The notes under the pieces were generated by a model. The model was given only the letters and a program-made list of their open reading frames with translations. It searched no databases and was not told where the DNA came from. A DNA stretch of 64,000 bases from Acetobacter tropicalis (GTDB lineage: Bacteria; Pseudomonadota; Alphaproteobacteria; Acetobacterales; Acetobacteraceae), in contig NZ_LHZQ01000219.1 in the NCBI RefSeq assembly GCF_001580915.1, positions 1 through 64,000 of the forward strand. The letters run 5' to 3'. This document shows positions 8,227 through 15,867 of the stretch, in pieces. The position numbers and the translations under genes are program-made. Every line of letters starts with the position of its first letter. Within the stretch, counting starts at the first letter, position 1.

Positions 8227-9849
8227 TCATAGACTCCGTCTCAAGCTGAGTGTCGGATAGCTTATAGCTTCCACGGTCTGCTTGAGATTTTCCGTTGCAA
8301 TGCCTGAGAGGTAAGTTGTGGCCCCCTGGCTCTTATGGCTGGCTTCATGACCAAGCAGGGCATCAATCCAGAGTTCTCTGAGGTCTCCTGTCTGATTACG
8401 AAGACGGGTGGATACCGTGTGCCGGAAACTATGGAACGTAATGGCAGCCGGAAGACCTATGGTCATTTTGAATTTGGAGAAGTTCCGGCCAAAGTCAGTG
8501 CCACGCGGGCCGCTTTTGGGTGTTTTCAGCTCCGGGAACAGAAATTTCTCGCCGTTTTTCCTGAAATCCAGAATACCCCAGTCCAGCAAGGCACTATGGA
8601 TGGGCACGTTACGGGTGCCCGCTTCCGTCTTGGGAGCCCACTTGTCTTCGGGGTGAGGACGGATAAGGAAACAGGGGATACCGTCAACCTCCTGAACATC
8701 CTCATTGCGCAGGTTGCAGATTTCTCCCAGCCTCATACCGCTATAGGCGGCGACCAGTGTAATGCCTGCAAAGGTGGCTTGCGAGATGGTGCTGCACGTC
8801 CATGGTGAAGAGGAAAGCAGGGCCAGTTCGTCATCAGTCCATGCCCTGCGTGGATTGCGCCTGGTCAGGTCAAAGTCCCAGTTGCTCCACGGGTTCTTGT
8901 CTGCAATCTCGCGGCGGAGTAGCTGGTTCCAGAGGGCTGAGAGGCGCATGAAGTGGTTTTTCACGCTCTTGCCACTGAGTGTGGGGAGGTCAAGTTCCTG
9001 TGCCCGTTCAACTTCTGCGTTTAAATCCAGGTCCTGCTTGCTCTTGGCGTAGGAGGAGGGGAGAGAGAACAGCAGGTCCCGAAATTCCCCGACAACCCGC
9101 CCGGTAATTTCTTTAACCGGCTTATCGCCAAAAGCCTGAACAAACAGCGCCACCGTGCGGGCGGTCTCTTTCTTGGTGGCCTCACTCTTCTGACTATCCG
9201 CCAGCACGGCAAGCTGAAGGGCTTCTGTCAGGCGGGGAGAGGATGGGGCAGTCGGCGTGGGGGTGGGTGAGGCTAACTGGTGGGACGGCGGCACAGCGCC
9301 GGGGGCCTGAGACAAAGCCGGGCCAGTCTGGAACAGTTTGACCAGGGTCGCATGAAGCCGGTCTATTTCTTCGGTCTTGCGGGCAAGGCTGGCTTTGTCC
9401 TGCGCTGTGCCCGTTATCATGTCCTGTCGCAGCCTGGTCATGTTCTGATTGAGCTGTTCCAGGGCCTCTGAGGAATAGGTGATGAAGGCTCTTGTCTTGA
9501 GAAGGTCTTCATAGCGGGTCATGCTGGCCCGGTAGCGCTCAAGTTTGAGCTGTTCTGCGGCATGCCGCTCGTTGGTCTCTATGACCTCTTTCTGCTTTTT
9601 GATGATGTCTTGATACAGCGCCAGAAGGTCGTCTTTGGTGATGGGTTTCTTCTGGGTTGGGTCAGTCATAAGGCGGGCCGTCCTGAAAAGCGCGCTGGTC
9701 TGGGCATGAAGAGCCATGGCCGAGAGGCGGGCTTCTGGTTTGCTTCCCGTTTTGAGGGAAATCCAGAATTCAGTTTTGCCGAAGAGGGGGCGCAAGGCAA
9801 CGGGGACGACGCGGCGGAAATGGTAGTGGGTGCCCACGAGAGCCAGCAT
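8227..9849 (-). CDS. int: Site-specific tyrosine integrase of the element
   Basis: 540 residues. The N-terminal ~50 residues (LVGTHYHFRRVVPVALRP) match the DUF6538 arm-type region common in alphaproteobacterial integrases. Residues about 85-180 are charged and coiled-coil-like, and the central SAM-like core domain starts near 205. The catalytic set is present: Arg373 in GMRLGE, Lys407 in APKTEAGTR, His473 and Arg476 in HSFRHT, His501 in LGHE and nucleophile Tyr513 in TTYLSG. Start 9849 has GGAGAAG nine bases upstream; a longer frame to 9903 is less likely. It ends 94 bp from the tRNA-Leu gene and should catalyse insertion at the 23-bp att core. Confidence 0.9.
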   Translation of the reverse strand: MLALVGTHYHFRRVVPVALRPLFGKTEFWISLKTGSKPEARLSAMALHAQTSALFRTARLMTDPTQKKPITKDDLLALYQDIIKKQKEVIETNERHAAEQLKLERYRASMTRYEDLLKTRAFITYSSEALEQLNQNMTRLRQDMITGTAQDKASLARKTEEIDRLHATLVKLFQTGPALSQAPGAVPPSHQLASPTPTPTAPSSPRLTEALQLAVLADSQKSEATKKETARTVALFVQAFGDKPVKEITGRVVGEFRDLLFSLPSSYAKSKQDLDLNAEVERAQELDLPTLSGKSVKNHFMRLSALWNQLLRREIADKNPWSNWDFDLTRRNPRRAWTDDELALLSSSPWTCSTISQATFAGITLVAAYSGMRLGEICNLRNEDVQEVDGIPCFLIRPHPEDKWAPKTEAGTRNVPIHSALLDWGILDFRKNGEKFLFPELKTPKSGPRGTDFGRNFSKFKMTIGLPAAITFHSFRHTVSTRLRNQTGDLRELWIDALLGHEASHKSQGATTYLSGIATENLKQTVEAISYPTLSLRRSL

Positions 9850-9943
9850 TGAGAACTTCTCCAGTTTGGAGAAGGACTGTGGAGAAGCGGGTTTACACTT
9901 CACCGCTTTCAGGTTTTCTCAATGAAATCAATGCCTTAATGTA

Positions 9944-9966
9944 TGCGAACTGCGGGACTCGAACCC
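9944..9966. repeat. Attachment-site repeat within the tRNA-Leu gene
   Basis: The 3'-terminal 23 bp of tRNA-Leu, including the discriminator base, the acceptor 3' strand and most of the T arm, are identical to 2334-2356. The match ends abruptly on both sides, which sets the crossover region. Confidence 0.85.
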
Positions 9967-10026
9967 GCACGCCCTTACGGGCTGGAGATTTTAAGTCTCC
10001 TGCGTCTACCATTCCGCCAAGTTCGC
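9944..10026 (-). tRNA. tRNA-Leu (anticodon TAA)
   Basis: On the minus strand the sequence folds as a class II tRNA. The acceptor GCGAACT pairs with AGTTCGC. The anticodon arm GGAGA-CTTAAAA-TCTCC has TAA in the loop. A long variable arm is CCCGTAAGGGC, and GGTTCGAGTCC forms the T loop. Length is 83 nt with discriminator A. CCA is not encoded, since the next bases are TAC. It is the integration target of the adjacent element. Confidence 0.93.
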
Positions 10027-10128
10027 TTAGAGGGCTGGGGCCGTTGGAAGTGTGTCGGGCCCGCCCGGCATGAGGCGTTGTTGAGTTGGGTTTTTAGCAT
10101 GATGCGGCGCGGCGGCAAGGGGTGGTTT

Positions 10129-10845
10129 TCAGCGGGCGCTCAACAACTGGTTGCCGTGTTGTTTCAGCCACGCTTCGGCCTGTCGTCGGTGGGGGGTTAA
10201 TGTGTCCACCAAAGTCCAGAAAGCAGGACTGTGATTCATGTGTTTCAGGTGTGCGAGTTCATGCGCAATAAGGTAGTGCTGCACTGGATGCGCCGCCATG
10301 ACCAGCCGCCAGGAGAGCATGATGCGTCCTGAACTGCTGCAACTGCCCCATCGGCTGGAAGTGTCTCTTATATCCAGTCGGGACGGATGAAGTTCAGATC
10401 TTTGTGCAAGAGTGCGCAGTTCCTGCCCTAAAATAGTGTGTGCATGTTTTTTCAGAAAATCCGCCACGCGTCGGCCGATAAAATCTTCCTCCCCGGTCAC
10501 AACAAGCGTTGTGTTCTCCAACCACGCCCCTCCTCGTGCGTGAGGATGGTGGACGATGGTATGAGGGATACCGCAAATGGGAATGATGCTGTTCGGCGCA
10601 AACAGAGGGGCTTGGGTCAGAAGTGTCAGCCGGGAGGTGATCCAGTGAGATTGGTTCTGTAAGAACAGAAGAGCGCGCTGTTTGGGAAAAGCAGGAGGAT
10701 AGCTGACAATCACTGCCTGCCGTTTGGGATCAATACGGACAGAGAGGCGGCGTGCGCGTGAGGAAGGCCGCCAGAGGATGGGGACAGCAGTGTTTCCGAG
10801 CAGAACAGTTTCGGTGTGTGTAGAAGTTGTACGGGGAGCTGCCAT
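10129..10845 (-). CDS. YgjP-like zinc metallopeptidase (SprT/DUF45 family)
   Basis: About 238 residues from ATG 10845. The family signature is visible: basic N-terminal RRLSVRIDP, then DTSSRWGSCSSSGRIMLSWRL at about 161-181, and the zinc site HELAH at 195-199 with a third His at 205 (NHSPAFW). YgjP-type proteins are cytosolic metalloproteases of uncertain substrate. The gene follows the YkgJ-like gene on the same strand; the annotated upstream extension to 10962 would overlap that gene and is rejected. There is a GGAG at a rather long distance of 12 bases. Confidence 0.8.
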   Translation of the reverse strand: MAAPRTTSTHTETVLLGNTAVPILWRPSSRARRLSVRIDPKRQAVIVSYPPAFPKQRALLFLQNQSHWITSRLTLLTQAPLFAPNSIIPICGIPHTIVHHPHARGGAWLENTTLVVTGEEDFIGRRVADFLKKHAHTILGQELRTLAQRSELHPSRLDIRDTSSRWGSCSSSGRIMLSWRLVMAAHPVQHYLIAHELAHLKHMNHSPAFWTLVDTLTPHRRQAEAWLKQHGNQLLSAR

Positions 10846-10883
10846 ATTAGAGCGACGCTCCGTCCCGATGAGAGCAGAGAAAA

Positions 10884-11399
10884 CTAGCTTTTTCTGGTGG
10901 AGACACGGCGCACGGCTGGGCGCTGGTGTCCTGTAACCGGTTGAGCAGGTTCTCCCGGCCACGTAACCACGTAGTCTTCCAGATTTCCAGCCTTGCGTTC
11001 ACTGACACATCGCCCCGCTGCTGATGCTCCTGCTTCTATCACAGTTTCGGCCCTACCGGTCAGTAATGGATGCCACGCAGGCAGAGAGCGTCCTTCAGAC
11101 AGGCGGCGGTAAGCGCAATCAGGAGGAAGCCAGTCCAGCCCTGCAACCATCTCCGGCGTGAGGGTGATGCAGTCCTGCACTTTGCGGTGACGGTGTGCGT
11201 AGTCTGTGCACCGACACGTGGAAACATCAAGCAGGCGGCAGGCAACAGAGGTACAATGAATTTCGTCCGTGTCTTCATCACGGAGTTTATGCAGGCAGCA
11301 TCGTCCACAGCCATCACAGAGGGATTCCCACTGTGATGTGGTCATGTCTTGCAGAGCGGTGGTTTCCCAGAATGGCGCGGGAGCCGGAGAACGTGTCAT
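10884..11399 (-). CDS. YkgJ/YcgN-family cysteine cluster protein (UPF0260)
   Basis: 171 residues. The N-terminal part has [16 protein letters not shown], followed by further cysteines in [11 protein letters not shown] and CRCTDY, then DCITLTP and [10 protein letters not shown]. This pattern of about eight cysteines is that of the YcgN subgroup, thought to bind a metal or Fe-S centre. The biochemical role is unknown. ATG 11399 lies too close to an AGGGA for an ideal spacing, and the internal ATG at residue 19 lacks any such site. It lies just after the permease remnant and just before the YgjP-like gene. Confidence 0.8.
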   Translation of the reverse strand: MTRSPAPAPFWETTALQDMTTSQWESLCDGCGRCCLHKLRDEDTDEIHCTSVACRLLDVSTCRCTDYAHRHRKVQDCITLTPEMVAGLDWLPPDCAYRRLSEGRSLPAWHPLLTGRAETVIEAGASAAGRCVSERKAGNLEDYVVTWPGEPAQPVTGHQRPAVRRVSTRKS

Positions 11400-11426
11400 T
11401 TCCCTAGAATAAACTGCCTTGGCTGC

Positions 11427-11906
11427 TCAGGGAAGAGAAGCCTTCAAGAGACAGACCGCGCCCGTCAGCCCGAGAACAAAAGCAAGAAGCAAACTGAGCA
11501 GGAGAGGCTTCCTGAGTAGTGGCAGCCATAGAAAGCGAAGGCGCATCTGGCCATTTGCGCCAAGCTCTTGCGCGGTAAGCGTCCATGTTGAGGGAATGTT
11601 TATCAACCGGACAAGTGGCGTCACTGCAAGAAGCGGACTGAGGAGGGTTCCCTGCACAGCAGAGCCCCAGAAGGAAGGGAGCTGTCTGGGCACCAGAAAC
11701 GGCAGAAACACGGCAGCTGCCGTGGCGGGGAGGACAATCAGCAGCAGGAGCACATATGTTCTTTGCTCTTGCTTGATGATCAGCGCCACGCCGGACAGGA
11801 GCGCTGCCAGACACAGGCCAACCGAGGCCGTGCAAAGGGTATGGGCAAACAGAGAAGGAAAAGACAGCAAACGGAAAAACTTTATGGTTAGGGTTCTTGG
11901 GCCCAA
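11427..11906 (-). CDS. Short ABC-transporter permease, probably truncated
   Basis: 159 residues with four or so membrane segments. Near the end, AQELGANGQMRLRFLWLPLL is the EAA loop that contacts the ATPase in importer permeases. Only one further membrane segment follows before the stop, where a full permease would have about 70 more residues, and only about half a normal subunit is present overall. It starts inside the end of the substrate-binding-protein gene. With its neighbours it looks like the worn remainder of a polyamine- or iron-type importer. Confidence 0.5.
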   Translation of the reverse strand: MGPRTLTIKFFRLLSFPSLFAHTLCTASVGLCLAALLSGVALIIKQEQRTYVLLLLIVLPATAAAVFLPFLVPRQLPSFWGSAVQGTLLSPLLAVTPLVRLINIPSTWTLTAQELGANGQMRLRFLWLPLLRKPLLLSLLLAFVLGLTGAVCLLKASLP

Positions 11907-12892
11907 TGCTCAAAGCGAGCGGAGATGGTGGCCAGATGGGCGCTCCAGAATGCATCGTCAACCGGGATGGCCGTTGGGAGGTGCTGCAACTCCGGTGAGC
12001 CCGAATTGATTTCCGTAAGAGAGGGGAGTGAGGGCCAGGCGTTGGCAAAAGCCTGTTTCTGGGTTGGGTGCTCAAGCCAGGATGTAAACGCCAGAGCCGT
12101 GTTGTCCTGAGCGGAGCTTTTGGGAACGCCCCATGCGTAATTGACTTGCAGGCGCTGTGACCAGAAAACGCCAAACCGTAAGCGTTCAGCGGGGGCTGCG
12201 CTGAGAATTTCGCCTGTGGGCACACAGCCCATAAGAGCACCACCGCTTTTCAGAATATGCGCGGCTTCCGCAGGGGTGGACCACCAAACAATATAAGGGC
12301 GGATCTGCTCCAACTTGTGAAAGGCGCGGTCCAGCCCTTCATTACTGTTCAGCACACGGTAAAGGGCTTCGGGCTGCACACCATCCGCCAGGAGTGCAAT
12401 TTCCAGAGTGGTGCGGGGGTCTCGTCGGAGGCTGCGGCGTCCGGGGTGGCGGGCAACATCCCAGAAATCGGCCCATGTGGGGGTGGTCTCAAAGCGGGAG
12501 CGGTCCCACGTCATGGCAAAATCAATGGCGGCGGAAGGTTGTCCACAGCTATTGTTAGAGCTGTCCGTGGGGTCTCGCGCCAGCAGGCCGAGAGAGCAGC
12601 TGATTTGTAGGCTGCTGTCTTCCATCATCACTGCGGCCCAGCGATGGGGGGCAACGGTTTCCTGTTTGCGCAGGGCGTCAATTTCGCCGTCCCACGAGGT
12701 TGTGGTTATGGGGCGTTTGAGAAGCTGAGCATAAGGTTTGAACAGAATTTTCTGCTGCGTTGCTGAAATTGTTCCGCCAAATGTCAGAACGCGCAGAGGA
12801 GGCGTTACCGACCGGGTGGTGCGACGGGAGAAATGCGTGCTGGCCTGTGCTCCACTGTGTAATAACGCCAACCCCATGACAAACGCCCCCAA
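11888..12892 (-). CDS. Polyamine-type ABC solute-binding protein, start uncertain
   Basis: About 334 residues with the fold pattern of PotD/ThiB-like binding proteins: LRVLTFGGTISATQQKILFKPYAQ in the N-terminal lobe, then IVWWSTPAEAAHILKSGGALMGCV and the C-terminal SLPSLTEINSGSPELQHLP. The only in-frame starts are TTG 12892 and ATG 12877. The codons immediately before them encode LLRRSLGAF, which with GLALLHSGAQA would make a twin-arginine-like signal peptide. That extension reaches an in-frame TAA at 13001-13003 without an ATG, GTG or TTG. The gene may have lost its start codon, or may use an unusual one. Confidence 0.55.
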   Translation of the reverse strand: MGAFVMGLALLHSGAQASTHFSRRTTRSVTPPLRVLTFGGTISATQQKILFKPYAQLLKRPITTTSWDGEIDALRKQETVAPHRWAAVMMEDSSLQISCSLGLLARDPTDSSNNSCGQPSAAIDFAMTWDRSRFETTPTWADFWDVARHPGRRSLRRDPRTTLEIALLADGVQPEALYRVLNSNEGLDRAFHKLEQIRPYIVWWSTPAEAAHILKSGGALMGCVPTGEILSAAPAERLRFGVFWSQRLQVNYAWGVPKSSAQDNTALAFTSWLEHPTQKQAFANAWPSLPSLTEINSGSPELQHLPTAIPVDDAFWSAHLATISARFEHWAQEP

Positions 12893-13023
12893 ACTGCGCC
12901 GCAGAAGCGGGGCAGGTGCAACCTGGCGGGGGCGGTCCAGAACGGAAGACCGACGATGTCTGGGGCGACGGAAAGAAAAAAACAGGGTGACCTCACGCGG
13001 TTACGGCTGGGCTCTAATTTACT

Positions 13024-14148
13024 TTAGCCTGATTTCTGGTCCATCGGGAAGGCGGTTGCGTTTGCTGTTTGCCACGCCAGCAATGCCACGCGGCCCGGTT
13101 CAAGGTCCTTGAGCGTATGAACGGGTGGGCGATGGGCAATAAGCTCTCCCCCGTCCTGCATGCGGAAGCGAATATGGATAATTGTGCCCAGATGGCGTGC
13201 CGAGACCAGTGTGCCGATGACCATGCCCTCGGTGTCTTCTTTTGAAAGAGTGGCAGTGCGGGGGAACATCACAGACAGCCGATCTGGTGGGACGCAGATG
13301 GCGGCCAGACCATGCTCTTCCAGTTCAGGGGAGGCCATGGCTTCTACAGTCTCGCCGGAGGGCAGGCGGAGTTCGGCGCAGTCATCATCCGCATAAAGCA
13401 CTTTCCCTGTCAGTACATTGGCCTCTCCAAAAGCGACGGCAACGCTTTCACAGGCTGGCCGCTGTAGCAGTGTAGGGGCATTGCCAAGCTGGAGAAGGTG
13501 ACCGTTTTCCACCACGCCAATGAGGTCACCGAGTAAAAGGGCTTCCGTGCGATTGTGGGTGAGCAGAAGCAGGCTGAGACCAATGGCCCGCTGGAGTTTT
13601 TCAAGCAGCGTAATCAGGCGAAGGATACCGGCATGATCCAGCCCGGTGAACGGATGGTCCAGCACAATAGCTTCAGGGCGGAGAATAAGGGCGCGGGCCA
13701 GTTGGGTGCGAAAAACCTGCTCTGCGGTCAGTTTTTCGGGCAATAGGGTGCGCACTGCGTCCAGCCCCGTCAGGGCAAGCGTTTCCGCTACCCGATGCTG
13801 CATGGCGCTGGCGGATAGCTGATTGCTGGCCTTGAGTGGGAAAAGGCAGTTCTCCGCCACCGAAAGGTGGGGGAAGAGGGGCGTATGTTGGCCAAGGGTG
13901 GCCAGCTTGCGGTGGCCCGCTGGTTTGGAGGTGACATCTTCCCCGCTCACGTGCAGCGTTCCGGTCCGTGCGGGGGTATGCCCCGCAAGGGCGAGAGAAA
14001 GAGACGCAAGATCCTGAGATCTTTCGCCGATTCCCAAAAGAGCGACGCACCGTCCCGCCTGGACAGAAAAAGTCAGCCCCGGCGCGGTTGGATGATACGT
14101 AAAGTTGAAAAGCGCCATTGGCGGTGGCGAGCCATGCGTTGTATGCAT
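13024..14148 (-). CDS. ABC-transporter ATPase subunit with degenerate nucleotide site
   Basis: 374 residues with the layout of a PotA/UgpC-type subunit: an ABC domain to about 235, then TOBE-like domains. The key motifs are eroded. The Walker A region reads LLGIGERSQDL where GxxGxGKST is expected, so the lysine is missing. The signature is LTAEQ instead of LSGGQ. Walker B is IVLDHPFTG, with His replacing the catalytic Glu. The H-loop region LLTHNRTEA survives. Hydrolysis is therefore unlikely. It is first in the minus-strand set ATPase, binding protein, permease. Confidence 0.65.
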   Translation of the reverse strand: MHTTHGSPPPMALFNFTYHPTAPGLTFSVQAGRCVALLGIGERSQDLASLSLALAGHTPARTGTLHVSGEDVTSKPAGHRKLATLGQHTPLFPHLSVAENCLFPLKASNQLSASAMQHRVAETLALTGLDAVRTLLPEKLTAEQVFRTQLARALILRPEAIVLDHPFTGLDHAGILRLITLLEKLQRAIGLSLLLLTHNRTEALLLGDLIGVVENGHLLQLGNAPTLLQRPACESVAVAFGEANVLTGKVLYADDDCAELRLPSGETVEAMASPELEEHGLAAICVPPDRLSVMFPRTATLSKEDTEGMVIGTLVSARHLGTIIHIRFRMQDGGELIAHRPPVHTLKDLEPGRVALLAWQTANATAFPMDQKSG

Positions 14149-14215
14149 GCAACGATGTCCTTACCGATCCGTTAAAAGGATATCTTCAATAGTTCTAGAG
14201 CGAATAGGGTTTTCC

Positions 14216-14518
14216 ATGTCTTCTGATAAACTCAAGGATGTAAAGGCTGCAGGTGAAAATGCAGCAGAAACGGCCCGCGACGAAATTGAAGCGGTAAAGG
14301 CGCATGTTGAACGTCTGATCACCAAACATATTGTGCCTGCGCTGACGAACGCTGGTGGCAAAGCCGAGAATTTGACTGAGCAGGCGGTTGCCAATGCGCG
14401 TGAACTGGCCAATCATGCGCGCAATGATATTTCCAAGCAGACGCGTGGTCCGTCCTCTCTGGTCTCTATCGCCATTTCTGGTGTTGTGGGCTTTATCCTC
14501 GGTCGGTTGTCACGCTGA
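14216..14518 (+). CDS. DUF883/YqjD-like membrane-anchored protein
   Basis: 100 residues: a charged amphipathic helical part (DKLKDVKAAGENAAETARDE, then several heptad-like repeats) and one C-terminal transmembrane helix with glycines (SIAISGVVGFILGRL). ElaB/YqjD proteins of this shape sit on the inner membrane, bind ribosomes and are induced in stationary phase in E. coli. Start 14216 follows AGGG by six bases; the longer frame from 14105 overlaps the divergent ATPase gene and is rejected. It is followed 38 bp later by a YqjE-like gene, as in enterobacteria. Confidence 0.75.
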   Translation: MSSDKLKDVKAAGENAAETARDEIEAVKAHVERLITKHIVPALTNAGGKAENLTEQAVANARELANHARNDISKQTRGPSSLVSIAISGVVGFILGRLSR

Positions 14519-14556
14519 AGCGTAACGTGATCTGAACGAAGGTAGTCTCGGAGTCC

Positions 14557-14982
14557 ATGCGTATCTTTGAACTTGGCAGGTCAGCCCTGCATGCCCAATC
14601 AAGCCTCATGCAGCAGATGGCCATCCGGCTAGGTCGTCAGGCTGCGTTCCTGGTGGTTGCCGCTGTATTTGGCTTTTTTGCGCTGGTCTCGGGGCATGGA
14701 CTCCTGTGGGCCCTTTTCCTCTTTACCTTCCACTGGGGTCCGGTAAGCGCCGCTTTTGCGGTGTTTGCACTTGATCTGCTGGTTGCCCTGATCTGTGTGC
14801 TGTTTGGCCGTCGTTCCTATCTGACAACGGCGGAAGTGGATGCACGCATTGCCCGTAACCGCTGCATGACCCAGATGAAGGAATCTGTGACCATGGCGGC
14901 TGTTACCGCCACAGTGGCCAGTTCTCTGGGCCGCCACGGCACCCGCAAGGTGTGGGATGTGGTGCGCCGCAAGAAAAACTAA
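14557..14982 (+). CDS. Holin-X/YqjE-like membrane protein
   Basis: 141 residues with two adjacent transmembrane helices at about 26-50 and 60-85 (AAFLVVAAVFGFFALVSG and SAAFAVFALDLLVALICVLF), followed by a charged cytosolic tail. This is the architecture of the phage-holin-like DUF1469 family, including YqjE. It follows the YqjD-like gene in the same orientation and probably forms an operon with it. The molecular role is not established. Confidence 0.7.
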   Translation: MRIFELGRSALHAQSSLMQQMAIRLGRQAAFLVVAAVFGFFALVSGHGLLWALFLFTFHWGPVSAAFAVFALDLLVALICVLFGRRSYLTTAEVDARIARNRCMTQMKESVTMAAVTATVASSLGRHGTRKVWDVVRRKKN

Positions 14983-15085
14983 GCGTTTTTCTTTTTCTCT
15001 CCGCCTTTGCCCATAGGTTCCATTCCAATTTTGCATTGGCGGGGAAGTATCTTTTCTGGGAATGATGAGCCCTACATTTTGTAAG

Positions 15086-15105
15086 TGTGCAAACAGTTTG
15101 TATGC
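15086..15105. promoter_or_regulatory. Possible MarR operator upstream of the efflux operon
   Basis: CAAACAGTTTG at 15090-15100 is an 11-bp palindrome about 25 bp upstream of the marR start codon. A short AT-rich palindrome overlapping the promoter is where MarR-family autoregulators usually bind. No experimental or comparative support was available. Confidence 0.3.
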
Positions 15106-15124
15106 TTGCTAGTATGGGCACCTT

Positions 15125-15619
15125 ATGGAACCTGACCACGATTCCGCTAACAGTCATGAGATCCGCCGGTCCTTCGGGTATCGGTTGGCTCGTCTTGCGT
15201 CCGTCTGGCGGCGCGAGATTGACGCTGATTTGCGGGAATTCGGGCTGACGGACGCAACGTGGCGGCCCATTTATTATCTCAATTTTTCATCGGCACCGGT
15301 CAGGCAGACTGATCTGGCCCGCTCCCTCTCTCTGGAAGCGCCTTCGCTTGTGAGGCTTCTGGACGTGCTGGAGAAACGCGGCTTTATTGTGCGTGAAATT
15401 GATGAGGATGACCGCCGTTCCAAACTTGTCAGTATTACGGAAGAAGGGCGGGATGTTGCCGCTCTGGTCAGCCGCGCGGCTGACGAGGTGACAAACCGTC
15501 TGACAGCGGATGTCTCTTCCGCCGAACTGGAGCAATGCTGCCATATTTTTGACCGTGTGGAACAGGCCGCCGTTGGACAGAAAGAGCCACCGGCAAGTGA
15601 GAGAGAACACGCACGGTGA
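15125..15619 (+). CDS. MarR-family transcriptional regulator
   Basis: 164 residues with the family layout: an N-terminal dimer helix, the winged helix-turn-helix (RQTDLARSLSLEAPSLVRLLDVLEKRG, residues about 59-85) and the wing with DEDDRRSKLVSIT, the conserved DRR segment. It probably represses the efflux genes that follow 22 bp downstream and responds to an aromatic or antimicrobial ligand, as SlyA/MarR relatives do. The ligand is not deducible. Confidence 0.85.
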   Translation: MEPDHDSANSHEIRRSFGYRLARLASVWRREIDADLREFGLTDATWRPIYYLNFSSAPVRQTDLARSLSLEAPSLVRLLDVLEKRGFIVREIDEDDRRSKLVSITEEGRDVAALVSRAADEVTNRLTADVSSAELEQCCHIFDRVEQAAVGQKEPPASEREHAR

Positions 15620-15641
15620 TGGTTGGAATGAGAATGGCGTC

Positions 15642-15836
15642 ATGCTGACGGAATTCAATCTCTTCGGCGTTTTTATGGCGCCGGTTGTTGTCTATGCGCT
15701 GGCGGCGTTGCCGCTCACGATGTTCGTACGCTTTGCGCTGTGGTGGAGCGGCCTGCTGGGCTGGTTCTGGCATATCGCTCTGTTCGAAGTCTCTCTTTAC
15801 GTGTGTATTTTCTGCTTGCTGATCCTGTACGTCTGA
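15642..15836 (+). CDS. DUF1656/AaeX-like small membrane protein
   Basis: 64 residues with two transmembrane helices and the opening MLTEFNLFGVFMAPVVVYA that characterises DUF1656. These proteins accompany aromatic-acid efflux pumps (AaeX in E. coli). Start 15642 is preferred over an upstream frame overlapping marR. In most operons this gene stands between a FUSC-type inner-membrane protein and an HlyD-type protein. Here the FUSC gene is absent. Confidence 0.8.
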   Translation: MLTEFNLFGVFMAPVVVYALAALPLTMFVRFALWWSGLLGWFWHIALFEVSLYVCIFCLLILYV

Positions 15837-15867
15837 TCCCCCCGATAAAGGCTTTTGAGTCCCCGCA

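Larger units (their letters stand above)
2334..9966. mobile_element. Integrative mobilizable element in tRNA-Leu(TAA)
   Basis: A 7.6 kb element bounded by two 23-bp direct repeats of the tRNA-Leu 3' end. In order from the tRNA it carries a tyrosine integrase, a doubtful short frame, two glycosyltransferase genes, an oriT-like double hairpin, mobC and a MOB-type relaxase, all on the minus strand. There are no mating-pair formation genes, so transfer would depend on a helper conjugation system. The integrase and relaxase look intact. The glycosyltransferase stretch is more AT-rich than the chromosomal genes to its right, which fits recent acquisition. Confidence 0.8.

Noticed and set aside
11404-12243. 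279-codon minus-strand frame
   Set aside because: It overlaps the binding-protein and permease genes in another frame and has low-complexity Ser/Pro/Ala content.
13673-14152. 159-codon minus-strand frame
   Set aside because: It overlaps the ABC ATPase gene in another frame and contains no domain.
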